A DNA stretch of 40,859 nucleotides from positions 1-40,859 of the forward strand of contig MPUH01000669.1 of assembly GCA_001970955.1 (NCBI GenBank), read 5' to 3'. Position numbers and translations under genes: made by a program. How positions within the stretch are numbered: position 1 is the stretch's first letter; each line of letters begins with the position of its first letter. A model generated the notes under the pieces. That model did no database searches, was not told the origin of the DNA, and saw only the letters and a list, made by a program, of their open reading frames with translations. The stretch is from Stentor coeruleus. Taxonomy: Eukaryota; Ciliophora; Heterotrichea; Heterotrichida; Stentoridae. Shown in pieces: positions 1 to 9,569 of the stretch.

Positions 1-831
1 ATATACGTAAATGAGATTTTTTAATGATGAAGTAATTCAAATCCAAGGTTTTTAGTAAAAAAATTATAGTTTAAAGTAACATTAGATTGTGACTTTTATT
101 GAAAAATGCTTAAAGAAATATTTTGGTAAATACTGGTGGAGTGACTTTCAAATCAAGATTATATTAATTACCTTGTATATAAATTAAATGCTCATAAGAT
201 TTTCTAAGAGTAAGGTTAATTTAACAAATTTAATCGCAAAAGCAAATTGTCATAAACTTGTTGAGTTTAACTACAGTTGCATTTTTACCTAAACTGGCCG
301 GAATATTTATTTAATAATTGTTATTATATTTAATTAAATATAAATCTTTTTATATTAACTTTGCTTAATAAATTTGTATTATTATCGAATTTTTAGTTTT
401 TATAAGCATATTACATTAATAAAATGCATACTAACATTATAAATCAGCCTATCATGGTAAATTGTTTTGTGATTGGTATAATATTCTAAATACAATGTAA
501 AAATATATTATTAAAACTCTTAAATTCAAGCATAAAATAAAAATTTGATATACAAAACAAATTTTCAAACAAAACTTTATCCATTATCATAAAAGCCTAA
601 AGCTCAACCAATTAAAAGATATAACAAAATCTATCTTCGAAGCAGCTACTTTTAAATTCACTGTATAATTACAATTCAACTACAACTCTACAGCAATTTT
701 CTCCATTATTATAAATTTCTTAACATAATCCTAATCATCCTATAAAAACTTTTAATCCTTTCCTTCTAGTCTCTCATCTATCTTTATTTTCAACATAATA
801 ATTCCTTTAATCAAAAATTACAACTATATAT
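1..831. other. Gene-less A+T-rich stretch
   Basis: I find no supported gene, RNA or repeat here. The last 290 bases or so (about 540-831) are rich in A, C and T and poor in G. That composition lies upstream of most plus-strand genes in this window, so it is probably the 5' flank of the gene starting at 832. Confidence 0.5.
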
Positions 832-1305
832 ATGTCAGTGAAGCTAAAAATCAATACCCAAGCAACCTTAGGAGAACTCGTAGAAAAGCAGTCTCCTATA
901 AAAGAAAGCCAATTAATTCGTGTGCTTATAAAGAAAAAAAAGTCTGAAAAAGCAGTAAAAAACCATCTAGTTTTCAGTTTAATAAAACTTAGCCCTGATG
1001 CTAGTTTCAAGCAAACAGTTGCATTTAAAGATGAGCCACCGAATACTGTAAGAGATAAGTTTAAATTCAATTTGGTTAATATAAACAATATTAGTTCAAG
1101 CCCACCATCTAAAAATCATAGAGCTTTAAGTGCGAGGAATAGAGTATTTTCTTCAAATCAAATATCTTTTAGAGATTCACAAATGCCGCAGAACTTTAGA
1201 CATTCTTCACGATTTGCCGTCAGAAACTTCGAAATACTTAACTTTTTGCGTAACAAAAATAAATACTTTCCGAAAAAAATCGTAATTAAGAGGAAAATTG
1301 CTTAA
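832..1305 (+). CDS. Small basic orphan protein (157 aa)
   Basis: I do not recognise this protein. It is rich in Lys, Ser and Asn, has no signal peptide or membrane segment, and is strongly basic at its C-terminus, where Lys/Arg cluster in the last 20 residues. A region at about residues 80-125 is serine/arginine-rich and looks disordered. The start follows a TATATAT run directly, a context seen at many starts here. The G-poor upstream flank supports plus-strand coding, so I prefer it to the 93-codon antisense frame. It ends in TAA and converges on the TOG-array gene, with about 210 bp between the stops. No function can be assigned; that it is expressed is an inference from ORF length and context. 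Confidence 0.55.
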   Translation: MSVKLKINTQATLGELVEKQSPIKESQLIRVLIKKKKSEKAVKNHLVFSLIKLSPDASFKQTVAFKDEPPNTVRDKFKFNLVNINNISSSPPSKNHRALSARNRVFSSNQISFRDSQMPQNFRHSSRFAVRNFEILNFLRNKNKYFPKKIVIKRKIA

Positions 1306-1518
1306 TGATATATTTTTGATTTTTTGTTTTAGGATTTTTTTACTTGTATTTTTTTTCGTTTTAAATGCATTTTAGATGTCTAAAATATTAAAAAAAAATC
1401 ATGTATTTAAACAAAATCAATATTTATTATCAATACCCATATCACATAATTTCATCTATACCATATCTACTTATTTTTAAAATAATTTAATAAGCTTTAA
1501 TTTCTAAATCTTCTATAA

Positions 1519-4500
1519 TCAATCAAGCTTATTGCTTATAACACTAATAACCTTATGCATTTTTTTCGTCGGGACACTTTCTAACACCGTGTTTCCAAGG
1601 ACTTTATAAAGCGAAACTAGCATTTTATTACTTTCATTCCTCACATCAGGCCTTATATCATCCATATACTTAAAAGCAGTACCCAAAACTTGTCCTATCA
1701 ATATACTCTTATCTTTAATCCCTGGAATCATATTAACACAAAGATTCAATATCATCGATTTTCCTTTAGGATTCGTTTTGGCAATATTCTCCACTAATAA
1801 AACAATATAAATCTCATTATTACTATGAAGTGTAAGCAAAATACTTACATCAAAAGCGACATCTCTAATAGAAGTATTTGAGCAGCCCATACAAATTACT
1901 AAAGGTTCAACAATCATCCCTAAAAACTGCTCGATTTTGTTTTTAAGCATTGGGATAATTTTAATCAAATAATTCAATGTCCTTATCAAAACCTTTAAAT
2001 TTGTATCTTTTAATCCTTTTTGTAGTATTTGCATAATTACTTTAAGTTTACCTGAAGTTTCTAAAAACACAAGATGTGATTTTAAAAAATCAGCTGCATT
2101 TTTTATAGTTTCATATCTAACTTTCCATTCAATACTCTGAATATCAGCTTCCATTTGGGCAATTTTTTTCAACTCTTCAGGCTCAGATACAATTATTGGA
2201 GGGAGGATTTCTCTTGCACTAATCGAAGCTTGTTTCATATTTTTAGGTTTAGACAAAGATGGCAAAGTTACATGCATTTCTTTAGTTCTTAAGCTTATCA
2301 TCGACGCTGACATATTTTTTTCTTTTCTTTTCACTGAGTCTTTAAGTTTACGAAACACATTTTCCCTCATACCGAAATTCATAACTGATTCAAGACTTTT
2401 TTCATCTGGAATATGCACAATAAATCTATTATAAACACTTTTAGCTGCTTCTCTAACTTCTGGATTAGCATCCATCATATACATATTCATACATTCCAAA
2501 GCAGGGGCGATATCTCTAAACTTAAGAACCTGAGATCTAGCTTTATCTACAATTTTCCCTATACCAAACATAAGTTTAGCTTTAACAGCAGGGTTTCTTA
2601 ATTGCCTTGATACAATAACCAACTGTCCCAAAACTTTATTTTCAGAACAATTCATACATAAAGCTTCTAAACCTTCAGTACCAGTTTCACCTAAAAAACT
2701 ACTTGTATCAGCAGCTTTTCTTAAAAATATTCTTAACATATCAATAATCTCCCCATCAGCAACTTTCCCTAGACTTATGCACATTTCTTTAAGGGCAATT
2801 AAACAATTTTTAGATAAAGAGCTTCTTAAAGAATCAGCCCATTTGACAATACATAAAACAATATTATGAAGTGTGACTCTACTAAGAAAAACTTCAGGGT
2901 TGAATTTGACAAGTTTTCTTATTGTATTTATAACTTCAAATTGTTCAAGCCAGTCTTCAGTATGAAAAACTAGTTTTTGTAATGCTTCAGAAGCATGAGA
3001 TACAGGGGTGAGTTCTTCATAAGGGATATAAGCAGGGTTCATATCACTTGTTTGAGTTATAGATAAATTAGGAACTTCAAGATTTGGTGTTGCTAATAAT
3101 CTTAAAGACTTGGTATGGTTTGTTGATTTTTTATTGGATTTTTCTATTGATGTATTAGAACTAGTTGCTGTACCAGGAGTAGTTTTCCCATAGTTGAAAG
3201 CTTTGAAATTAGGGGTTTCTAATGGTGAGGCTATGAAATATGGGCTTGAAACAAGACGGCATTCTTTAGGGACATCTTTAGATAACATGATGTATTCTTC
3301 AGTAACTAAAGGTAAACTTTTAACACTAAAACGCTCTGATATTATTTTTATAGCCTGACTGTCTACTATATCAACAAGTGCTCCTATGACTTCAGCAGCT
3401 CCATATATATCAGCAATTACAGCAAGAGCTTCAGTACTGACAAGTCTAATTTTCGCCCTTGGGTCATCTAAAAGTTTAGCTAAAATCGTCAAAAAAGTCA
3501 TATAATTATAACACCCAGGGTACAAAAGCATACTTGCTATAAAAACAACAATTACTTCTTCTTTAATATGCCAATTACTAATCTCTAATGATGTTAAAAG
3601 TTCATTAAGAGTTTTTTCTATATTGATTTTTAAAAACTGTCTAAAAAGCTTATGTGCAGCTTGTCGTACTGGGATTGTATTATCACCAAGTTTTTTTATA
3701 CACAAAGGGATAAGAGTGAATATTTCATTAGAATTAGATATATCAGAAGCTAAAATATTTGACACTATAAGCAAACAACTAAGGCTGATTTTGAAATTAG
3801 CATCTTCAAGTAGTTTAGAAAAGTAGGATATAAAAGATGATAGGGTTAATGAAGATAAAGAGTCTTGGGATGTTATAAATTCTTCAAGAGATTGAATTCC
3901 TTGATATTTATCTTTAGCATTCTGTGAACGGTTAATACGTTCTATAATCCTACTTGGTATAAGGTTGAAGTAAAGATCTGAGTTGGTTTTTCTTTTTTTC
4001 TGTGTTGAGATTATACCTTGCTGATTTGAAGATATTCGGTTTAATAGGTTTTTAACAGTTTCAAATGAGTCATTGATAAGTTCGTGTGTATAATCCCCTA
4101 GGGCAGTGAAGATATCCATGGGTTTTAAAACTTTTTCCATAAAAAGCAATGAATTTACTTGAGTGTCTTCAGTTTGGCATTTAAAACCATAATTGATAAA
4201 GCATGAGCCAATAAATTTTAAATCATTTGTCCTTGAAATAAAATCTTCGAAAAATGCTAGGAGGATTTCGTGGATTTGGGAGTTTTTGCATGGGATTAAT
4301 TTGATGAGTTCTGGGAAAAGCTCTTTTAAAGCACTAAGGGTTGTTTGTTTTTGTAAAAAATTACAGAGGACTTGGAGGGTTAGGAATAATGAAGAACTTT
4401 CAGTGTGATACAATAAAGGTTTTAGATTTTTGACCATGGATACAGCTAGGTCTTCTGTAAGAGGGTTTTGATGGGATAATAATTGTTTTAAGGCTTCGAT

Positions 4501-4548
4501 TTTTTGATTTTCGGTAGGACTTAAGAGTGACGAGATAATATTTTCCAT
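1519..4548 (-). CDS. TOG-array microtubule-binding protein (TOGARAM/crescerin-like)
   Basis: A 1009-residue protein made almost entirely of HEAT-like helical pairs grouped into four apparent TOG blocks: about 1-175, 200-425, 520-730 and 795-1005. Serine/proline-rich linkers lie at about 425-520 and 730-795. The second block has the typical alternation, for example DNTIPVRQAAHKLF near 289 and DDPRAKIRLVSTEALAVI near 361. Two TOGs, a linker and two more TOGs is the layout of TOGARAM/crescerin proteins, which bind tubulin and tune ciliary axoneme microtubules. CLASP and XMAP215 are the alternatives, but their basic microtubule-binding linkers are not obvious here. The stop codon is TGA, which shows TGA is not sense in this organism. 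The gene is divergent from the coiled-coil gene at 5303. TOG family is fairly sure, the subfamily less so. Confidence 0.8.
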   Translation of the reverse strand: MENIISSLLSPTENQKIEALKQLLSHQNPLTEDLAVSMVKNLKPLLYHTESSSLFLTLQVLCNFLQKQTTLSALKELFPELIKLIPCKNSQIHEILLAFFEDFISRTNDLKFIGSCFINYGFKCQTEDTQVNSLLFMEKVLKPMDIFTALGDYTHELINDSFETVKNLLNRISSNQQGIISTQKKRKTNSDLYFNLIPSRIIERINRSQNAKDKYQGIQSLEEFITSQDSLSSLTLSSFISYFSKLLEDANFKISLSCLLIVSNILASDISNSNEIFTLIPLCIKKLGDNTIPVRQAAHKLFRQFLKINIEKTLNELLTSLEISNWHIKEEVIVVFIASMLLYPGCYNYMTFLTILAKLLDDPRAKIRLVSTEALAVIADIYGAAEVIGALVDIVDSQAIKIISERFSVKSLPLVTEEYIMLSKDVPKECRLVSSPYFIASPLETPNFKAFNYGKTTPGTATSSNTSIEKSNKKSTNHTKSLRLLATPNLEVPNLSITQTSDMNPAYIPYEELTPVSHASEALQKLVFHTEDWLEQFEVINTIRKLVKFNPEVFLSRVTLHNIVLCIVKWADSLRSSLSKNCLIALKEMCISLGKVADGEIIDMLRIFLRKAADTSSFLGETGTEGLEALCMNCSENKVLGQLVIVSRQLRNPAVKAKLMFGIGKIVDKARSQVLKFRDIAPALECMNMYMMDANPEVREAAKSVYNRFIVHIPDEKSLESVMNFGMRENVFRKLKDSVKRKEKNMSASMISLRTKEMHVTLPSLSKPKNMKQASISAREILPPIIVSEPEELKKIAQMEADIQSIEWKVRYETIKNAADFLKSHLVFLETSGKLKVIMQILQKGLKDTNLKVLIRTLNYLIKIIPMLKNKIEQFLGMIVEPLVICMGCSNTSIRDVAFDVSILLTLHSNNEIYIVLLVENIAKTNPKGKSMILNLCVNMIPGIKDKSILIGQVLGTAFKYMDDIRPDVRNESNKMLVSLYKVLGNTVLESVPTKKMHKVISVISNKLD

Positions 4549-5302
4549 ATGTTAAAAATTATTATATAGCTTAGGAAAACTGATGAGGTTTGGTTTTAAG
4601 GAAATTTAGATGCCTTTTTAGGTATTAGGTATGATTTTTTAAATGGGGATTCATTGTTTTTAGTTTTAGGTGGATATGCTTTGGGGGTTGGTATGAAAAG
4701 TTGCTTTTTTAGATGAAGTTTATTCTATTATGTAATTATTATGAGATTATTGTATGGAAGTGTTGCAGTTAGAATTTATTTTAATGGTGTGTTATTTGTT
4801 TTATAAGTGAAGTTTTTAGGATAATTTGGATGTAGTTTTCTTATAGGCTAAGGTGCAAAAATTCTGTTTGTAATGATTTTTTAAGATAAAACTCAAATTT
4901 TATGGAGTTATAAAAACTGTTTATATCGCATAAGTATCTTACAAGCTTTTTCTTTATCATTCCAAATCATAATCAGTAAACCTCTAGTAAAAATACCAAA
5001 TATCATATAATAATCTAACTCTATAAATCATCCAAGACAATTGTCATTAAAAATTATCAGTTATCCCAAAAAACAAATCCTTTCTTATACCACATTCCAA
5101 ACTATTTCTATATCTTCACTAACATTTTCTTTCATATTTTTTTGCTTTCATACTTTTCATTCAGTTTATTTTCATCACCAACATCCAATAAATTTCTTAT
5201 CTAAAAAATGAATTTTATCACCCTATATTTACCTTCCTCATAATTTCATATCCAAAAAAACCACTTGAAGATTAGATTCATATTCTACCCGGTTATATAA
5301 AT
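4549..5302. promoter_or_regulatory. Divergent intergenic region with a composition switch
   Basis: This lies between the start of the minus-strand TOG gene and the plus-strand gene at 5303. About 4560-4880 is G-rich and C-poor on the plus strand. From about 4920 to 5300 it is C-rich and G-poor. The switch near 4900 fits two promoters firing outward. I see no ORF or RNA gene here. Confidence 0.5.
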
Positions 5303-6235
5303 ATGAAATTTTCAGACACAAAAGACGACTTCGAAAAGGATAATTCCTGGATATCAATTTCTTCAATAAAAAAAGCAGCAAACATATCAGCAGTCATAGA
5401 AACATTCCAAAGTGAGAGTACTTTGCCAGTCAACCTGAGCACAACTTCAGGTTGGGATACAGTGGATAAATCCCTAGAATCAATCAACCTCACATCTCTA
5501 AACTACTCTTCTCTCCCCCGTTCTAAGCAAAAAATGCCTTCATACACGAGCCTGCTGAAAAAAATCCTCATCCTCAACGAAGAAATCAGTATCTTATCCC
5601 TACAGCTTCGTTCCTCTAACAAAGAGATCGAACGGCTGAGCCATCTCCTAGAAGAACAAGAAAAAAACCACACAATTAAAATCCAATTCATGCAAGAACA
5701 ACACGAAAAGCGCTTGCAAAAAAGCAAGACCGACCTTGACTTCCTTCTAAAAGACTTAAACATGAAATCCACAGCTCTTCTCGCTGAAGAGTTCCTAAAA
5801 AAACACTCAGAAGACTTAGAAAATCTTAAAGATTACTATGAAAAAAAACTAGAAGATATAAAAAAAGCCCATGAAAACGAGATTATATATAAAGAAATAG
5901 AACAAGATAAATCTTTAAATGCTCTCAAGCAGAAATTTTTCCGATATTTGTCTGAAGTTGAAAAACGATTTAAGAAAGAACTCAATGAATTAAGGTCTGA
6001 ATACAATCGGGACTGGATTGAGATGCAAAGAGAAACATTTTGTGTGGAAGGTAAAGATTATGATCAAGCGAGTAATGATGAAGGAAGCACATATTATGAT
6101 TTTGATTGTGAGTTTTATAAGAAAAGCTTATGCTCAAGAAAAGGTTGCAAAAATACATTGAAAATTTCAGTATGCGAAACTGGTGAAAGACTTTCTTGTG
6201 AGTCTTGTCTTAGTACACGAAGGGATTCTAGGTAA
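5303..6235 (+). CDS. Coiled-coil protein with C-terminal cysteine cluster (310 aa)
   Basis: Not a family I recognise. After a Ser/Thr-rich N-terminal 75 residues, about residues 85-250 are a long charged coiled coil with Glu/Lys-rich heptads and hardly any proline or glycine. An acidic patch follows (about 255-270). The C-terminus carries five cysteines, C277, C282, C291, C299 and C302, spaced C-x4-C-x8-C-x7-C-x2-C, which could bind a metal. The start codon follows TATATAAAT closely, and the 380 bp upstream are G-poor, as for other plus genes. It ends in TAA about 110 bp before the tRNA on the other strand. A structural role in the cytoskeleton or basal body is only an inference from the coiled coil. 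Confidence 0.75.
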   Translation: MKFSDTKDDFEKDNSWISISSIKKAANISAVIETFQSESTLPVNLSTTSGWDTVDKSLESINLTSLNYSSLPRSKQKMPSYTSLLKKILILNEEISILSLQLRSSNKEIERLSHLLEEQEKNHTIKIQFMQEQHEKRLQKSKTDLDFLLKDLNMKSTALLAEEFLKKHSEDLENLKDYYEKKLEDIKKAHENEIIYKEIEQDKSLNALKQKFFRYLSEVEKRFKKELNELRSEYNRDWIEMQRETFCVEGKDYDQASNDEGSTYYDFDCEFYKKSLCSRKGCKNTLKISVCETGERLSCESCLSTRRDSR

Positions 6236-6336
6236 TCTCTTTGTAAACGAATAAGATAAAGTAATATATAAATTTATATATGATAAACTATTATAAGAAT
6301 GATACTTTGGAGGATTGGGATAGTTTTAAAAAGAGG

Positions 6337-6347
6337 AAAAAAAAAAA
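6337..6347 (-). terminator. Pol III terminator of tRNA-Tyr
   Basis: Read on the minus strand this is a run of 11 T, beginning one base after the tRNA discriminator position. That is the expected RNA polymerase III stop signal. Confidence 0.85.
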
Positions 6348-6348
6348 G

Positions 6349-6431
6349 TCCGACCAACCGGATTTGAACCGGTGACCCTGGGATTACTATGCTTCTACAG
6401 TCCCATGCTCTACCAACTGAGCTATGGTCGG
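6349..6431 (-). tRNA. tRNA-Tyr (anticodon GTA) with a 10-nt intron
   Basis: The minus strand folds into a full cloverleaf. The acceptor stem is CCGACCA with TGGTCGG plus discriminator A. The D arm is GCTC/GAGC. The anticodon stem is TGGGA/TCCCA with loop C-T-GTA-G...A. The T arm is ACCGG-TTCAAAT-CCGGT. The mature length is 73 nt. Ten extra bases (plus 6385-6394) sit just 3' of anticodon position 37, the standard site for nuclear tRNA introns, and tRNA-Tyr(GTA) is the classical intron-bearing eukaryotic tRNA. CCA is not encoded. A T-run terminator follows immediately. The structure makes the identity essentially certain. Confidence 0.96.
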
Positions 6432-6432
6432 A

Positions 6433-7026
6433 TCTGAGAATTAGTGGGGATTATGATTTATATAGTGCTAAAATTAAGAATTTTATATGGTAGATATGAA
6501 GAAAGGAGAAGATTTAGAAGTTGATGATAGTAGGATTATGGGATTGAGTAAAGAGTTTTTTATTTGGATAATAGGAGAGGGTTTAGTTGATATGGGAATT
6601 AAGGAAAGTGGTAGATGATTTGAAAAGAGTTTTTAATAAAGATTTTTATTAGGCTTTAAATTGAGGTGCTTATTTTTTTATATGCTTATTAGTTTAGTGA
6701 ANTAATAAAGATTTTTATTAGGCTTTAAATTGAGGTGCTTATTTTTTTATATGCTTATTAGTTTAGTGAAAATATATGTGATTTTTTTATGCTGAGTTAA
6801 TATTTTTATGTGGAAGTAGAGTAGAAGATGTATATGAGTTTAGTATTGATGAAATTTAAAATATGATTTTATAGAATTACTGTATTTGTTTCCAATACAC
6901 TAATTTAATATCCCTTATCAAACAAAAATCCAAAAAATATTTATATGCTTTCAAGCTAAATCTAATCTTATTTTAAAAGTATCTTAATAGCATTATCTTG
7001 AAAAAATGATAACTTAGTCTACTATA
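6433..7026. other. Gene-less stretch with a duplicated segment
   Basis: No gene is visible. Bases 6433 to about 6880 are G-rich and C-poor, then C rises towards the 3' end of the minus-strand gene at 7027. The stretch contains the 68-bp duplication around the N at 6702. Confidence 0.5.
6634..6770. repeat. 68-bp perfect direct duplication flanking a single N
   Basis: Bases 6634-6701 and 6703-6770 are identical, separated only by the N at 6702. A perfect k-mer-sized repeat that abuts an unknown base is typical of a scaffold join where two contig ends overlap but were not merged. A true tandem repeat is possible but less likely, because the same pattern recurs at the other two N positions. Confidence 0.9.
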
Positions 7027-7359
7027 TTACTTAGAATTTTGTAATTTGATAAGCTTTTTGATAGCTTTTTCAGTCTTGTCATTAAGTTTTTCTGATTTCC
7101 TTTCAAGATTACGCTTTAAATCCCAATTCGCTTTCTTCGGAGCTATAGTCAAAGGCTCGTTTTGTTGTTTTTCAAAGTCTTTTAATGCATTTCTAGCTTC
7201 TCTATCAACAAGAATCTCAACTTGCAAAACCTTGGTTGGAGCTTCAACTACAAAAGCACTTAAATCTTTATCTCGAGGAACGTAATTACGAAATTTTAAA
7301 GGTTTTTGATTACGAAACTCATCAGAATAAGGCTCTAAGGTTCCAAGAAATTTTTCCAT
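7027..7359 (-). CDS. CCDC12: CCDC12 / cwf18 pre-mRNA splicing factor
   Basis: A 110-residue protein matching the cwf18 family along its length. The N-terminal signature LKFRNYVPRDKDL lies at residues 21-33 and the C-terminal WDLKRNLERKSEKLNDKT at about 79-96, followed by the family's basic helix (KAIKKLIKLQ). CCDC12/Cwf18 is a small nuclear component of activated spliceosomes. The length is close to the fungal and protist members and shorter than the human one. The start is preceded by TTATAATAA on the coding strand. It is divergent from the orphan at 7751. The family call rests on remembered conserved motifs and is fairly sure. Confidence 0.88.
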   Translation of the reverse strand: MEKFLGTLEPYSDEFRNQKPLKFRNYVPRDKDLSAFVVEAPTKVLQVEILVDREARNALKDFEKQQNEPLTIAPKKANWDLKRNLERKSEKLNDKTEKAIKKLIKLQNSK

Positions 7360-7750
7360 TTATTATAAATTGACTTAAAGTTCTTTAGATTATAATTCAA
7401 AAAGGTTTAAAAAGACAAGCAAGGATTAATTAATATAACTATATCTGATAAATTCGCATCATTCTATTCTAATAAAATATTTTCCAACAAACATTTATCC
7501 CCTATCGACAGTATCTCATAATTCAAATCATCCTATTCCTTATTCTAACTATTTTATATCCTATTTCCTATAACCCCACCATTTTTCACATAACATCATC
7601 AAATAACTATTCCCTTAAGTCTAATTTCTACAGCAATTATTCCCTCTTTCACCTCATTACCCAATACAATCATTAAATCTTTTTCTCCAAAATCACTACA
7701 ACTAAATTACTCACAAATCTTTAAAAAAAAATCCATTTCTTATATCGTAA
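7360..7750. promoter_or_regulatory. Divergent intergenic region
   Basis: Spacer between the CCDC12 gene (-) and the orphan at 7751 (+). From about 7430 to 7750 it is C/T/A-rich with very few G, the composition seen upstream of plus-strand genes here. I see no ORF. Confidence 0.45.
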
Positions 7751-8251
7751 ATGATTTTTAAACATAAATCATCAACAGTTCTAAATAAGCCCAAGCCACT
7801 TTTAGACCTCACTAAAACCCCAGGGCAAAAATTACTAAGTGCTATACAGAAACTCAAAGCAAAGAAACCTAAAAAGACACTCAGCACAGAAAAGCTAAAA
7901 AAAATAAGAAAAAACCACACACGAAGATCTGATTTAGGAGAAAAAATCCCTAAGACTTGTGCAGAAAGTCCAGTAGATTCAATGATAAAAAAACCTTCAA
8001 AACGTTTAGCCTCATGTGAAAGTCAAAGAGTTATAAATTCATTTAAAATTGCAAAGCCTACACTGAAAAAACTAAAGTCGAAGGATAAGATTAAAAGACC
8101 GAAATGCAAAATAAGTGTCAAATCTCGTAATGTTGAAGATATGGTGATATCTCCTATAAAGAAAGTTAGATTGGAGTTTTTAAATATTGAAGACCAGAGT
8201 ATGCTAAAAGTACTAGGATTATATAGTGATTATAGTAAGCATATTTTATAA
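7751..8251 (+). CDS. Lysine-rich orphan protein (166 aa)
   Basis: I do not recognise it. It is about one quarter lysine with serine and proline, has no hydrophobic segment, and contains several KKPKK/KKLKSK clusters (about residues 35-55 and 105-125) that look like nuclear-localisation or nucleic-acid-binding patches. The N-terminal 35 residues (KPKPLLDLTKTPGQKLL) and a short mixed C-terminal segment (about 140-166) may be the folded or interacting parts. Flanking composition fits plus-strand expression: G-poor upstream, G-rich downstream. A chromatin or nucleolar role is a guess from composition only. Confidence 0.6.
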   Translation: MIFKHKSSTVLNKPKPLLDLTKTPGQKLLSAIQKLKAKKPKKTLSTEKLKKIRKNHTRRSDLGEKIPKTCAESPVDSMIKKPSKRLASCESQRVINSFKIAKPTLKKLKSKDKIKRPKCKISVKSRNVEDMVISPIKKVRLEFLNIEDQSMLKVLGLYSDYSKHIL

Positions 8252-9569
8252 ATATATGAATTTTATGTGAGGTTAAAGATTTTTTGTGATAAAATATTAG
8301 TTTAGGTTTTGTGGGGTATTATTTTTAGGTAAGACTATTATTTTTATTTAAAAATTTTGTTTAGAATTTTTGTGAATTGTGATGGATTGATAAAGTTAAT
8401 TAGTTGTAAAATAATATGTTTAATTATAAAAGAAAAATTAAGGTGTTTAAGTTTTTGTGAATAGTTTTTTTTTTATGGATAAATTAATTGAAATATGGTA
8501 TAAAGCGATGAAAAATTCGTATTTAAGAATAGTATCAGTTGAAAAATACTAAATTAGACTAAAAAGTTTTATAATATTAGCATTAATAAAAAATTTACAG
8601 ATGATATTTACAGCGTAAGAAAGCAAGTCGCAAAATTAAATTTTCCGGTATTTTTAGCCCATAAAATAATTTGATATTTATTAAAAATTCAAGTCATTTT
8701 TAAAATTATTAATAAGGATACTAAAGAAAATTTAATGAATTCCTATTTATCATCTGCCCTAACTGCAAGACTATCTAAGATCAGCATATTTTTTATTTAA
8801 GATTTCATACAACCATCATTATTTGTAATAAATATAAAAATAAATCTTGTTCTTATTGTGGAAGTAATCAATATATAATGAATTATAGAAACCTTTGTGG
8901 TAAATTATAAATTTAAGTGACTAATATAAAATATCTCGTATTTAAAGAGTTGTTACTTAGCAAACCAAAACTTCATTTATGGCTAAGAAATATAAAATTT
9001 TATTTGATTTTAAAACCTCTTCATATACCAGCATATTAGTATTAGTATTAGTTAGGAATTATCGCTTGACTATTGTCCAGCCCTTGTTAATTTTCTTCTT
9101 TTATAGTATATTTTCGTATATACCAGCATATATATAATTTCATATAATCTCCAATTTCAGAAGAAAAAGTATTTAAAGTTATTCGAATTATCCGAAATTC
9201 ATGCACTTCAACAACAACAATAACCCTAAAAAGTACCCATAAATTTCCTTTTTACATTATCTTCAACATAAAACTTCTACATTATTTCTTCCACCCATAT
9301 CCTAATCTTCACAACCTAATTTTTTTTATCCAAAATCCTATCAAAAGCATACTTTCTAATTTAAACCTTCAATAAATTATACAAATTTTAAAACTTAAAC
9401 CTCAATACTCTTATAACAAAATATTTTTTTCTCTATACAAAAAAATCCTCATATATTTCATGGACAAAATCCTAAATACAAATATAAAAAACCCAAGACT
9501 TTCCCCAAAAATACCAAAACTTTCCTCAATCAATCCATTAAAATTAATTAATGTATTTTATATAATTAC
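8252..9569. other. Gene-less 1.3-kb convergent spacer
   Basis: This lies between the ends of a plus-strand gene and a minus-strand gene. About 8252-8480 is G-rich, the middle is mixed, and about 9180-9569 is C-rich and G-poor. That is the pattern expected for two converging transcripts. A short interrupted frame with CxxC motifs (8737-8910) is described separately; otherwise I see nothing. Confidence 0.45.
8737..8910 (+). pseudogene. Possible zinc-knuckle ORF remnant
   Basis: One frame reads through a CPNC motif (8755-8766), then a TAA at 8776-8778, then in the same frame a segment with ICNKYKNKSCSYCGSNQY and a further Cys before a terminal TAA at 8908. Two CxxC pairs about 30 residues apart resemble a zinc ribbon broken by one stop. 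There is no upstream start in frame (a TAA lies at 8722) and I know no matching family. In A+T-rich DNA this may be chance. Confidence 0.2.

Noticed and set aside
807-1088. 93-codon minus-strand frame overlapping the orphan at 832
   Set aside because: Low-complexity Phe/Ser/Ile-rich translation typical of an antisense shadow; flanking composition favours the plus strand.
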